64,000 nucleotides of DNA from Pelagimonas sp. (GTDB taxonomy: Bacteria; Pseudomonadota; Alphaproteobacteria; Rhodobacterales; Rhodobacteraceae), in contig JAOARX010000013.1 of assembly GCA_025210345.1 (NCBI GenBank), positions 79,135-143,134 on the forward strand, written 5' to 3'. Within the stretch, counting starts at the first letter, position 1. Each line of letters starts with the position of its first letter. The notes under the pieces were generated by a model. The model was not told the origin of the DNA. It ran no database searches and saw only the letters and a program-made list of their open reading frames with translations. Of the stretch, positions 28,510 to 36,468 are shown piece by piece. The position numbers and the translations under genes were made by a program.

Positions 28510-28839
28510 TTATTTGCAAGACTTTCGCTCTTGTTCGCGTTCGATTGCCTGGATGTGGCCTTTTGTCACCGCGATGTTGGTTTCTTCGTCGCCGCCCGCC
28601 ATGCTTGAAATCGGCAAGCCCAAGAGGATAACGCCCACAGCGTCGCCCGTTGCTGCCTTTTTCTGATTGGCGCTGGCGTTTTCAAGCGCCTGCGTGTGCT
28701 CCAGCTTGGTCTGAGTGAGGCGCTTGCATGAGTAGCCTTTGTACTCATTTTTTCCGATCTCAACGGCTGCGATTTCATCAGGATTTTTGGCGCATGCAGC
28801 CGCCAAGAATAGTGTGGAAATCAAAAGTGTCTTGCGCAT
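28510..28839 (-). CDS. Small lipoprotein of the mobile element
   Basis: 109 residues from ATG 28839. The signal peptide ends in the lipobox LAAAC. The mature part is polar and Lys/Glu-rich, with a central hydrophobic patch (GDAVGVILLGLPISSM) and two Cys. It has its own terminator and lies between the two operator regions, in the place where prophages often keep lysogeny-time genes. A surface or superinfection-exclusion role is possible but unproven. Confidence 0.6.
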   Translation of the reverse strand: MRKTLLISTLFLAAACAKNPDEIAAVEIGKNEYKGYSCKRLTQTKLEHTQALENASANQKKAATGDAVGVILLGLPISSMAGGDEETNIAVTKGHIQAIEREQERKSCK

Positions 28840-28857
28840 TGGTTTCTCTTTGGTCAA

Positions 28858-29209
28858 ATTATCGGTGGTTGAGTAAATGGTGTGTAATCAGTCGTTTATA
28901 GGCGATGATTCCTTAGGTGTTTATGACGCACATTGGCGTCAATGTTAACCAATTTTTAACACAAATTGAACTGAGGTGACGCGGATCTAGCGCTTGTTGT
29001 CTCTAACGCGCGTGCTATGTCCAGCGCTGGGTTAAGAATTGACCAATTGGTTTGGTGTGTGCCGGGCGCTGGCGCGAAGTCGTTCTTCCCCGTTTTCAAT
29101 GAATAATCTGATTAATGATCTTGGCTGGGGGTAGCTATGCTTGGTTCGCGCTGGGTGTCGAAGCTGTTGTTCATGGTGGGCGTTAGGTTGCGGCGAATGG
29201 GGGTCGATC
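28858..29209. other. Non-coding stretch between lipoprotein and repressor genes
   Basis: A region of about 350 bases, AT-richer than its surroundings (around 28861-28990). The only ORF over 60 codons (29032-29235, minus) has no RBS and an unlikely composition. It probably holds the promoter of the lipoprotein gene and the end of the repressor transcript. I see no clear hairpin terminator. Confidence 0.4.
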
Positions 29210-29542
29210 TCAATTGGGTTTTGGACCCATTTCACTGTGTACGGCTTCTAAGATCGGGAAAAGGCGGTCCTGAACGTCGCTCGGAAGCTGAGCGTAATCG
29301 CCGTGGATCATGAAATTGAAATCAATGCGGTGTTCACGGTGAAAATACGTCATTAGTGCGCGGGACGGATATGAGCGGCACTTCTCAATGTTGCTCACGG
29401 TTGCCTTGGTGATGTTCACCTTTGCGCCCAGTTCATCTTGGCTTAGTCCGCTGTAGATCCGGGCCGCCTTGAGGCGAACCGAAGCGGCGAATTGATCGCC
29501 ATCCCGCGTCATTGCGAGTTTCTCTTTGGTCAGTGTGTCCAT
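29210..29542 (-). CDS. XRE-family repressor (CI-like)
   Basis: 110 residues from ATG 29542. The helix-turn-helix spans about residues 20-60 (LKAARIYSGLSQDELGAKVNITKATVSNIEKCRSYPS cut at its helices). A short C-terminal part follows, with no peptidase domain, so it is not a LexA-type self-cleaving repressor. It is divergent from the Cro-like gene across a region with one perfect and one degenerate GTACAT palindrome, so it is the likely lysogeny repressor binding those sites and O1/O2. Confidence 0.8.
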   Translation of the reverse strand: MDTLTKEKLAMTRDGDQFAASVRLKAARIYSGLSQDELGAKVNITKATVSNIEKCRSYPSRALMTYFHREHRIDFNFMIHGDYAQLPSDVQDRLFPILEAVHSEMGPKPN

Positions 29543-29561
29543 GTCGGCAGTTTGGTTTGGG

Positions 29562-29619
29562 GTACATAAAATGTGAACGGATGAAATTTCTGAACATTGA
29601 CGGTACATAAATAATGTAC
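29562..29619. promoter_or_regulatory. Phage operators O3 (perfect) and O4 (degenerate) in the cI-cro switch
   Basis: O3 is GTACAT-AAATA-ATGTAC at 29603-29619, with a TTGACG -35-like hexamer directly before it and only 13 bases between O3 and the Cro-like ATG. O4 (29562-29578, GTACATAAAATGTGAAC) keeps one half-site. Bound repressor would block the rightward promoter and touch its own. Confidence 0.75.
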
Positions 29620-29632
29620 TATCGGTCGATTT

Positions 29633-29836
29633 ATGCAGACCGTTGAGAAAATCTCCGATGAAATTGGCCGCAAGCGCCTCGCCGCCTTGATTGGTGTGGG
29701 GCGTTCGGCTGTTACGAATGCCATCAAGGATGGCGTCTTTCCTGCCAGTTGGTTTGTTGTGGTCTCGCGTGAGTGCGAGGCGGCCAAAATCGACTGCCCG
29801 CTGTCTGCCTTCAATTTCAAAGAGGCGGCGGAATGA
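29633..29836 (+). CDS. Cro-like small DNA-binding protein
   Basis: 67 residues. The helix-turn-helix pattern is clear in the first half (RLAALIGVGRSAVTNAIKDGVFPASW), as in Cro/YdaS-type proteins. It is the first gene of the rightward operon, and no ribosome-binding sequence stands before the ATG; with O3 so close the message may have a very short leader. Its stop overlaps the next start as ATGA. Confidence 0.7.
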   Translation: MQTVEKISDEIGRKRLAALIGVGRSAVTNAIKDGVFPASWFVVVSRECEAAKIDCPLSAFNFKEAAE

Positions 29837-30186
29837 AAGCGGTTGATCAAAAGACGTTTGTGCATCCATGCGGCGACGATACACCTGACGCGCGGCGCAA
29901 GTCTGCGGAAAAGCTGGTTAAGGCGCTGTTCCTGGAATGCGACGATGACGAAGTGGTCAATCTGGTGATTGATGCCTTTGCTGGGCGCACGTCGCAGCAC
30001 AAAAAGCAGGTCAAGATTTCCGCGTTTGGCGGGGTTGATAAAGAGACCGCGCGGCGCTGGATTTCCGGCGAAAGCAAGCCGATCAGCCGCGCGTTTTCGC
30101 AGGTCTGTCTTGTGGTCATGTTGCAGGCAGTGCCTGTCATGGATCAGACGAAATTCCTGCAAGACATGCTGGGGATTGAGCTATGA
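29833..30186 (+). CDS. Putative second early regulator of the element
   Basis: 117 residues from ATG 29833, overlapping the Cro-like stop. The middle contains FGGVDKETARRWISGESKP, which reads as a helix-turn-helix with the wing-like GxxKP turn. It could take the CII or activator place of the operon, but no closer family is recognised. It is translationally coupled to the genes on both sides by ATGA overlaps. Confidence 0.55.
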   Translation: MKAVDQKTFVHPCGDDTPDARRKSAEKLVKALFLECDDDEVVNLVIDAFAGRTSQHKKQVKISAFGGVDKETARRWISGESKPISRAFSQVCLVVMLQAVPVMDQTKFLQDMLGIEL

Positions 30187-30557
30187 GCGCGCTTTCCCCG
30201 GATGTGATCGACGTGCTTTCCGCGCTGTCGCAAAGCGATGTGGGGCATGTGGCCCCTGCGTGGCATTCCACGGGCGCGATTGATTTGGCGCATTTCGGCA
30301 TTGGCGCCGGGGCTTCGGTTGCGGCGGTCTTTGTCGGCGTCGGGCTGAGCATCTTTTCCCGGCGGGCCTGTTTGGGCTGGTCCTTGATTGGCGTGTTTTT
30401 GGCGGGCGGTTTTTTCTGGCTGGGCAAAGAGGTCTTTGGAGATCTGGTTGGCGGTGGAACGCTGGCGGATACGGGCAAGGACATGGCGCTAGCGATTGCA
30501 GGCTATGCCCTTGTGCCTTTCGCGGGCTGGTTGCTTGCCAAAGGGGGCGCGGTATGA
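30183..30557 (+). CDS. Small multi-pass membrane protein of the element
   Basis: 124 residues with about three hydrophobic helices (GIGAGASVAAVFVGVGLSIF, LGWSLIGVFLAGGFFWLG and ALAIAGYALVPFAGWLLA). The polar start has no signal peptide. It is overlapped at both ends by ATGA. No known family is seen. Its early-operon position argues against a late holin; phage-encoded exclusion or a small membrane effector are options. Confidence 0.6.
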   Translation: MSALSPDVIDVLSALSQSDVGHVAPAWHSTGAIDLAHFGIGAGASVAAVFVGVGLSIFSRRACLGWSLIGVFLAGGFFWLGKEVFGDLVGGGTLADTGKDMALAIAGYALVPFAGWLLAKGGAV

Positions 30558-30829
30558 AGCGCCAAAATCAAATTCACTTTCCCAAGTCTGTTGGGAAACC
30601 TGCGCGGCGGTCAACGGATCGCCGCCACCTTGGTCGCGGGGCAGGGGTTGTTTTCTGTTTAACTCACGGAACATCCCCCACGGCCCCAGCCCTGCGGCCT
30701 TTTCAAATTCTCGCATTCGCGTGGGTGACAGCGCGCGGATACATCGGGGCCTTTCCCGGTGTCCTCCCTGTGGACCTGGGTCGGGGTTTGCGCCTCGGCC
30801 CATTTTTGCGGGGGATGGCGCATGTTTGA
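30554..30829 (+). CDS. Doubtful small ORF in the rightward operon
   Basis: 91 residues. It begins in an ATGA overlap with the preceding gene and ends overlapping the next start, which favours a real gene. But its composition (Arg/Gly/Pro-rich), and open frames on both strands over the same DNA, weaken the case. An antisense ORF (30489-30803) is an equally tidy alternative. No domain recognised. Confidence 0.35.
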   Translation: MKRQNQIHFPKSVGKPARRSTDRRHLGRGAGVVFCLTHGTSPTAPALRPFQILAFAWVTARGYIGAFPGVLPVDLGRGLRLGPFLRGMAHV

Positions 30830-31454
30830 AGCTATTCGCGATGGGCGCGGGCAGCCGCGCGTCAAGTGTTCCTGCATCTCATGTGATCGCACGGAAGTCG
30901 TGGGCGCTGTGCATGGCAAGCGTGGCCGTGATGGACGCGGCCAAGCGGTTCAGAAAATTCAAAAACTTGGTTGGAGCTATATTGGTGGGCGCTTGCGTTC
31001 CCCCCTCTGTGAAAGCCGCAGAAAGGTGTCGGATATGGCGCAAAAGCTGGAAAAGAAAAAGGTCGCAACAGGTGCGTCGGAGGATCTGCGTCAGCCCACG
31101 CGGGCGCAAAAGCGCGAAATCGTCGATATGCTTGAAGAGGTCTATAACGTCGAAGCCGAGTGCTACAATCGTGGCGATACGGATGACACTGTGGCCGAGG
31201 TGCTGGGTGTTATGCCCGGTTGGGTTGCTGAGCTTCGCGAAGAGTTTTTCGGGTCGGCTGGTGGCAATCAGGATTTGGCCGATCTTATCACTGATGTGAA
31301 GGCGTTTTTGGCATCTTCGCAGGATACGCTCAAACGCATTGAGGCTGCGCGGGACGTGGCGCGCGGGGCGGTCGAGGAGGCGCAGGGGCATCTTGATCGC
31401 CTGACCAAGATTGAAAAGGCGGTTGGGCCGCGTGTTATGGCGCGGGTGAAGTGA
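30822..31454 (+). CDS. Zinc-finger/coiled-coil protein of the element
   Basis: 210 residues from ATG 30822. The N-terminal part has CSCISCD and a later LCESRRK, giving four Cys able to hold zinc, separated by a basic stretch (GKRGRDGRGQ). The middle (RAQKREIVDMLEEVYNVEAE) suggests a helix-turn-helix. The last 60 residues form a coiled coil (DTLKRIEAARDVARGAVEE). It is probably a DNA-binding regulator, with coupling to the next gene by TGATG. Confidence 0.6.
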   Translation: MFEAIRDGRGQPRVKCSCISCDRTEVVGAVHGKRGRDGRGQAVQKIQKLGWSYIGGRLRSPLCESRRKVSDMAQKLEKKKVATGASEDLRQPTRAQKREIVDMLEEVYNVEAECYNRGDTDDTVAEVLGVMPGWVAELREEFFGSAGGNQDLADLITDVKAFLASSQDTLKRIEAARDVARGAVEEAQGHLDRLTKIEKAVGPRVMARVK

Positions 31455-31669
31455 TGGCGCTTGAAATCTCAGTCGCGGAAAACGGGCTTAGCGCCACAAT
31501 CAGCGGGCGGTTTCATACGCAGCAAATTGTTGGGCTGGATCACGCCGAACGCCAGGTCGCGTTTTATCGCAAGCTGGTGGCGGGCAAGAGCGGTCGGTTT
31601 TACCGTTCGCGTCTTGCGGCCTGCCAAGAGGTTTTGCGCATCATGCGCGACCGGGCGGGTGCGTCATGA
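31454..31669 (+). CDS. Small hypothetical protein of the element
   Basis: 71 residues from ATG 31454, in TGATG with the gene before (a GTG at 31451 also fits). It is basic, with no membrane helix (FHTQQIVGLDHAERQVAFYRK part). It is the last intact gene before the tail fragment. Confidence 0.5.
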   Translation: MALEISVAENGLSATISGRFHTQQIVGLDHAERQVAFYRKLVAGKSGRFYRSRLAACQEVLRIMRDRAGAS

Positions 31670-31693
31670 GGCCGATAGGGGTAAACCTGCACC

Positions 31694-32512
31694 TTGCTTT
31701 GCAAAGTTAAGGCGCTTCCTGCTTTCTATGAAAGTGTGATCGCGGTAGATGCGCCCGAGGTCGGGCTTGTGGGAACCTACCGTGTAAGCGCGCCACGGCT
31801 GCATATGGAAAAGGGCGCGTTGAAAGCGGTGCGCCTGACCCTTTCGCGGATTGATCCGGGGGCGTTTGTTCTGGGGCTGGATGAGCAGGGCACGGTGCAG
31901 GACCTGCCGGAACCGGATGTCTCGGCGGGGGTGCCTTTGCCGCAAAATGTCACCGCATCCGCTGCGGGTATTCAGTCAGCGGCGAATGCTTGGTCCGCTG
32001 GCATCGGGGTCGGCTGGCAAGCACCGCCAAGTGATGCGCTGTCGCCGCGATTGCGCTATTCCCCGGCGGGTTCTGAAAGCTGGCAGGACGTGTCGATTGG
32101 GGCCGGGGCGACCTCGGCCAAGATCCCGGGTCTGATCGATGGTCAGGGCTATGATGTTTCGTTGTCCTTCGTGACGCCGGGGGGCGTGGTCGGCGATGAT
32201 GTGCGGGTGTTGGACGTTACAGCCGCCGCAGTAAGCGAACCGCCCGCCGCGCCCAGCAATCTTGCGGTCAGCGATGCGGGCGGCGGGGTTGCTCTGGTCG
32301 AGCTGACAGCCTCGGCCAGCGCAGGCCTTTGGAAAACAGAAATTTACCGCGATGCGGTATTGGTTGGCGTGGTCTTTGCAGCGCCAGAATCCGAGATTTC
32401 GTTTGTCGACAACAGCGGCGCGGGCACCTTCGATTGGACTGCGCGGTCGGTGAATGTGTCCAACATCTCATCAACCAGCGATGCCGGGCCGGTCACGGCG
32501 ATCATCACCTAA
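31694..32512 (+). pseudogene. Phage tail-tip protein, C-terminal fragment with FN3-like repeats
   Basis: About 272 codons. The frame is closed just upstream by TAA (31682) and begins only with TTG 31694, with no RBS. The start (ESVIAVDAPEVGLVGTYRV) reads as the middle of a tail host-specificity/baseplate protein, followed by two fibronectin-III-like units (PQNVTASAAG... and PPAAPSNLAVSDAGGG...). Full-length relatives exceed 1000 residues. The join near 31670-31694 is probably where the structural gene block was deleted. It may still be expressed by read-through. Confidence 0.65.
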
Positions 32513-32538
32513 ATTTCAGAAAATCGAGAGGTAAGACA

Positions 32539-34788
32539 ATGACCTATCCACACGGTGGAGCGGGCGAAATTTGGCGCGATGGTGTGGGCCAGCCGCACAA
32601 CCCCAGCAAATTCGAGATCCGGGAATGGGGCGGGCACGTCGAAGACCAGATCGACGCGGCGCAGGCCGCCGTCACCGATCTGCAAGAGGCGGTTGGCACC
32701 AATGCGGGCGCGCTGGATCAGGTCCGCGAAATTGCGCTGGAAAATCAGGCGGGGCTGCGGGATCTCAGCGCCCTTCCTGCCAATGGTGCACCGCTCTATG
32801 CGGATGTGGCGGCGGGCCTCGCAGCGACATCGGATGGGGACTATTTCAATGTTCCGTCTGATGATCCGATGGTTTCCGTGTCCCTGTACAAAAACACGGC
32901 GGGCAGCGCGGTGCTGGAAAAAGAGGCCCCCAGCGCCGAGGCCTTTGAGGACATTCCCCGGATTAAGTATTTTCTGGGGGCGCCCGATGACAAGGTCGGG
33001 CCATTGGCGTCTGGCTATATCCGCAAAAGCGACGGCACCGAAGCTGCAAACATTAACTGGCGGCGCTCGGATCTGATCGCGGTGGATAGTGAGACGGTCC
33101 TGGTTTCAACGGCGGCACCGGTTGGGTCCGGATCGGGGGGGTGCAACTTTGCCTTTTACGGCGCCACGCAGCAATATGTTGGGTTTCACAATCTCACTGC
33201 GCCGGGGCAGGAAGTCCTGGTTGGGTCGGTGTCGCCTTCGGCGGCTTATGTTCGGGCGATGGACCCGACGAGCGCGGGATTTGAGCTGACCGTCGAAAAG
33301 AAAATCGTGCCAACAAGCGTCGTGGGGTTGGATGAACTGATGGGGGCCGTTGTCCCGGTCGATTATTTTGAGACCGCCCAGACGAATGGCTATATTCACA
33401 AGGATACCGGCAAGGTTGTCCCGTCGCAAAACTGGCTGACCACGGCGATGGTGCCCGTGGTGCCGGGGCAGGGCTTTATCTATACGGGGGCGGGAAGTGA
33501 CGCGCTGGTGGCATCCATCGCCCAATATGATGCGGCGGGCAATTATCTTGGCGCCTTGGTGTCACAGAACAATGTCTACGCCGAAAAATATACGGTCACG
33601 GATCTGAATGTGGCCTATGTGCGCGCCAGCGCCGCGCTGACGTTGCCGCGCCGTTTCTTGGGGGCTGCGGCGCGTTCGGATGTGCAACCATTGGCTCTTG
33701 CCCCTGCCGTGGCCTATGCGCTCAAAGATGAGCCGTTGTATCTTTACGCCCGTGGGATCTGCGCGGATCGGAATTACGATCTGGTCTGGAATCTTCCATC
33801 GACAAGCGAACGTGTCGCGCGGGTGACGCCGTCAGAGGCGGGCGCGATCCCTGTGACGCTTACGGCCTATGGGTCGGATGGTTTTGCCCACCATGTAGCC
33901 GAGTTCGACATTCAGGTGGCTGATACCCCGGTGAACCCTGCAAGCGCCCGAAATGTGATCTGCCTGGGGGACAGCCTGACAGAAGGGGTGTCTCAGGCGG
34001 GTGTGCAGGGGGCCTATGTGAATGAGCTGTCGCGTCGCCTGCGCGGTGTCGGAACAGAGCTTCTTAACGGTGATCAGTCCCCGCCGCCCCTGGCGCTGTC
34101 GAATATGGTGTTTCGCGGGACGCGTGGGGATCAGGCCGTGTTGCACGAGGGGCGCGGCGGTTGGGATGCCAACCGATACCTGAGCGCATCGGAGGTGGGG
34201 GGCGTGTCGAACGCTTTCTGGAACCCCGCCGCAAATGGTGGTGCCGGCGGATTTGATTTGGCGCACTACCTGTCTGAAAACGGGTTTGACCTGTTGGGGG
34301 ACGTGGTCAATGGGGTTGATGCGACCGGCTCAAATCTGACGGTTGTGATCCTCTTGGGGTGGAATGATGTCTATGGCGATGGGGTGGAGCAGTCGTCGAG
34401 TGATCTGGCGGATCTGATCGATGCCATTCATGCGACGCATCCGGCCACAGACATCATCGTGCTTGGCCTGAACCCGGCGCCGCGCGTGAACTTTAAGAAC
34501 TTCACGGGCGAGCGTCTTGTGTCCGAGCGCCGCGTGTTCGAGGATGTCGTGCGAACCTTCGGCCTGGCCTATCAGGGCGTGTGTGAGGCAAAGGCCAACG
34601 CGGAATTCCTGCAAATCTCGCATGTTTTTGACCCCGAGACCGCCTATGCGACAACGCAAACGCCGCTTTCTGCGCGGGTGTCCGAGACGATCACCGGCGC
34701 GTTGGATCACGTTCATCCGGCGGCAACGGGCTATGCGCAGATTGCGGATGCGGTGTTCTACCGGCTGATCGGAAAATACTGCCAGTAA
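32539..34788 (+). CDS. Phage fibre/adhesin with C-terminal SGNH hydrolase domain
   Basis: 749 residues from ATG 32539. The N-terminus (YPHGGAGEIWRDG, then HVEDQIDAAQAAVTDLQEAV) looks like a virion-attachment and coiled-coil region. The middle has repeated beta-type receptor-binding segments (two related YIRKSDGTEAANINW and YIHKDTGKVVPSQNW motifs). The C-terminal part from about residue 472 is SGNH/GDSL: CLGDSLTEG (Ser), GWNDVYGD (block III) and DHVHPAATGY (Asp-His). It probably removes O-acetyl groups from a surface polysaccharide during attachment. Confidence 0.8.
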   Translation: MTYPHGGAGEIWRDGVGQPHNPSKFEIREWGGHVEDQIDAAQAAVTDLQEAVGTNAGALDQVREIALENQAGLRDLSALPANGAPLYADVAAGLAATSDGDYFNVPSDDPMVSVSLYKNTAGSAVLEKEAPSAEAFEDIPRIKYFLGAPDDKVGPLASGYIRKSDGTEAANINWRRSDLIAVDSETVLVSTAAPVGSGSGGCNFAFYGATQQYVGFHNLTAPGQEVLVGSVSPSAAYVRAMDPTSAGFELTVEKKIVPTSVVGLDELMGAVVPVDYFETAQTNGYIHKDTGKVVPSQNWLTTAMVPVVPGQGFIYTGAGSDALVASIAQYDAAGNYLGALVSQNNVYAEKYTVTDLNVAYVRASAALTLPRRFLGAAARSDVQPLALAPAVAYALKDEPLYLYARGICADRNYDLVWNLPSTSERVARVTPSEAGAIPVTLTAYGSDGFAHHVAEFDIQVADTPVNPASARNVICLGDSLTEGVSQAGVQGAYVNELSRRLRGVGTELLNGDQSPPPLALSNMVFRGTRGDQAVLHEGRGGWDANRYLSASEVGGVSNAFWNPAANGGAGGFDLAHYLSENGFDLLGDVVNGVDATGSNLTVVILLGWNDVYGDGVEQSSSDLADLIDAIHATHPATDIIVLGLNPAPRVNFKNFTGERLVSERRVFEDVVRTFGLAYQGVCEAKANAEFLQISHVFDPETAYATTQTPLSARVSETITGALDHVHPAATGYAQIADAVFYRLIGKYCQ

Positions 34789-34865
34789 TCGGCAAATCGC
34801 GGGCGCAGCACGTCCGCTCCTTCAGGCACTACAGTTACCGGCAGGATGCCGGGAAAGGAGACCTC

Positions 34866-35222
34866 ATGGATGCATGGGTGTGGATCAGTCAGCATTTCTA
34901 CGGGGCGCTGGTCTGGTTGACTGGTGAGGCGGGACGCCTCTATTTGGCTGGCGCCGTCGGGGGTGCATACCGCGCGCTCATGAGTGAGCGCCGCCGCTGG
35001 CGGGATGGGATTATCTCAGTTGTGGCTGGGGTGTTCTCTGCCCCGTATTTGGCCCCCGTGGTGCTGGCCGTGCTGGAAAAGGCGGGTTTGCAGGTTGTGG
35101 ATTCCCCGAATGTCGGCGTGTCTGCCGGGTTCCTTGCCGGTCTGACAGGTATGTCATTGGCGAAGCTGGTTGTAGCCATGATCGAAGGGCAAGCGGCGAA
35201 GCTGGTGGGGCCCGCCAAATGA
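34866..35222 (+). CDS. Putative holin
   Basis: 118 residues with three hydrophobic stretches (LYLAGAVGGAYRAL, GIISVVAGVFSAPYLAPVVLAVL and VGVSAGFLAGLTGMSLAKLVV) and a charged loop (SERRRWRDG). GGAG lies 7 bases before ATG. Size, membrane content and place directly before a small lipoprotein, an endolysin and spanins support a pore-forming holin that starts lysis. Confidence 0.6.
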   Translation: MDAWVWISQHFYGALVWLTGEAGRLYLAGAVGGAYRALMSERRRWRDGIISVVAGVFSAPYLAPVVLAVLEKAGLQVVDSPNVGVSAGFLAGLTGMSLAKLVVAMIEGQAAKLVGPAK

Positions 35223-35359
35223 GCAACCGGACAAAGCATGCGGCATTGGAAGAGGTGCGCGCCCAGGTGCTGGGCCTCTTTCTTGCTCTGGCGGTCGTTC
35301 TTCTGGCGCCGTCAGGGTGCGACCCAAAGCACGCCACGGAAATTGAACAGTCCCAATAG
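35219..35359 (+). CDS. 46-residue putative lipoprotein in the lysis cassette
   Basis: Begins in an ATGA overlap with the holin-like gene and ends at TAG 35357-35359. A single hydrophobic helix (VLGLFLALAVVLLAPSGC) ends at a Cys that could be lipidated, followed by 12 polar residues. The lipobox is imperfect (Pro-Ser-Gly-Cys). It could be a holin modulator or a small membrane lysis protein. Confidence 0.5.
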   Translation: MSNRTKHAALEEVRAQVLGLFLALAVVLLAPSGCDPKHATEIEQSQ

Positions 35360-35401
35360 GGCCTGATCAGAACAAACCTTCTACAACATTGGAGTATTGC
35401 C

Positions 35402-35956
35402 ATGAAACTTGGCATTGTCGTGGGCCACAACGCCCGCGCCCAAGGTGCTGTGCGCGCCGATACGGGCGAAACCGAATTTTACTGGAACGCGCGCCTGGCC
35501 GAGATGATCGAAGATCAGGCGCGGGACTTTTTGGGAATCACCGTGAAAGTGTTTTTTCGCAAGGACATGCGCAGCTATTCGCGTGAACTGAAAGATGTCT
35601 ATCGCCGCACGGATGCCTGGGGTGCGGATGCGACCTGCGAGCTGCATTTTAACAGCCATCACAATCCCGCAGCAACCGGCACGGAAACCCTAACCAGCGG
35701 CAGCAAGGCGTCCATGGCCTTTGCTGATGCTGCGCAGGATCGCATGCTGGATGCGCTTGGCCTCAAAGATCGCGGCGAAAAGATCGTGCGTGTGGGGCGT
35801 GGCTCGGCCAGCCTGATCAATGGCCGCGCGCCAGCGATCCTGATCGAGCCTTATTTTGGGTCTTCGCGCAAAGGGTTGGCTGCGACCGATGAGGTCCATG
35901 AAATGCGCGCTCTGGCCCGTTCCGTCCTGCTGGCCGCGCAGGATGCATTCCTGTGA
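35402..35956 (+). CDS. Endolysin, N-acetylmuramoyl-L-alanine amidase (Amidase_3-like)
   Basis: 184 residues. The Amidase_3 layout is seen: KLGIVVGHN with the first zinc His, FYWNARLAEMI with Glu, CELHFNSHHNPAATGTE with the second His, and late ILIEPYFGSS with the catalytic Glu. It cuts the bond between the glycan and the peptide stem. No signal peptide, so release depends on the holin. The stop overlaps the inner spanin start (TGATG). Confidence 0.8.
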   Translation: MKLGIVVGHNARAQGAVRADTGETEFYWNARLAEMIEDQARDFLGITVKVFFRKDMRSYSRELKDVYRRTDAWGADATCELHFNSHHNPAATGTETLTSGSKASMAFADAAQDRMLDALGLKDRGEKIVRVGRGSASLINGRAPAILIEPYFGSSRKGLAATDEVHEMRALARSVLLAAQDAFL

Positions 35957-36225
35957 TGTGGCGTGTTGTTGGCGCGGTGGCCCTGGGTGGTGCGGTCTTT
36001 GCCTTTGGCTTTCACGAAGGCGGGCAGCGCTGCGAAGCCCGCCACGCCATCGCGGCAATCGAAAAAGCCGAACGCGCCGCGCAGCTCGACGCAGAGCGCA
36101 TCGAGGTCGCGAAACAGCGGGATGATCTGGCCCGAGAATTGGAGGAATTGAGCAATGCGGATCCTATTATTGTTGAGCGCTGCCTTGGTCCTAACCGGGT
36201 GCGGCGTCTTAATGCGCTACAATGA
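35956..36225 (+). CDS. Inner-membrane spanin (Rz-like)
   Basis: 89 residues. One N-terminal membrane helix (VVGAVALGGAVFAFGFHEG) precedes a charged coiled coil (IEKAERAAQLDAERIEVAKQ) and a short end with Cys. This is the Rz plan. The outer spanin gene starts inside it, 71 bases before its stop. Confidence 0.75.
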   Translation: MWRVVGAVALGGAVFAFGFHEGGQRCEARHAIAAIEKAERAAQLDAERIEVAKQRDDLARELEELSNADPIIVERCLGPNRVRRLNALQ

Positions 36226-36388
36226 GCCGGTGAAGGCCGCAGATCCCTGCGCCAAGCCGGTACAAATCCCGGATCGGTGGCTGACGGATCGGGACATTGA
36301 ACAGCTCTGGTCGCGGGATCGCCGCGAACTGCTGGGCTGCGGCGACAAGGTCGAAACCCTAAGCGGTCGCGGAGTTGTGCGTCCATGA
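36155..36388 (+). CDS. Outer-membrane spanin lipoprotein (Rz1-like)
   Basis: 77 residues in another frame, overlapping the inner spanin gene. GGAGG lies 9 bases before ATG 36155. The signal peptide ends in the lipobox LTGC, and the mature part has Pro and two further Cys. Overlapping Rz/Rz1 genes are a hallmark of phage lysis cassettes: the pair fuses inner and outer membranes in the last step. Confidence 0.75.
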   Translation: MRILLLLSAALVLTGCGVLMRYNEPVKAADPCAKPVQIPDRWLTDRDIEQLWSRDRRELLGCGDKVETLSGRGVVRP

Positions 36389-36468
36389 CCTGCTGGCAGA
36401 TCCGTCGTCATGGCCTCGAAATCTGGGCTATTCGGATTTGAATGTGGAGCCAAGATCGCTCTTGGCTA

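Noticed and set aside
29032..29235. 67-codon minus-strand frame between lipoprotein and repressor genes.
   Set aside because: No RBS, unlikely composition (His/Pro/Arg-rich) and overlap with the repressor's 3' end.
30489..30803. Antisense 104-codon frame with protein-like text over the weak part of the rightward operon.
   Set aside because: It lacks an RBS, runs against the ATGA-linked operon and would overlap two genes. Kept in mind because the sense frame there is also doubtful.
36449..36468. AGCCAAGA-TCGC-TCTTGGCT hairpin as a terminator between the spanin and HTH genes.
   Set aside because: The dyad is perfect but no T-run follows on either strand, so it is not listed as a terminator.
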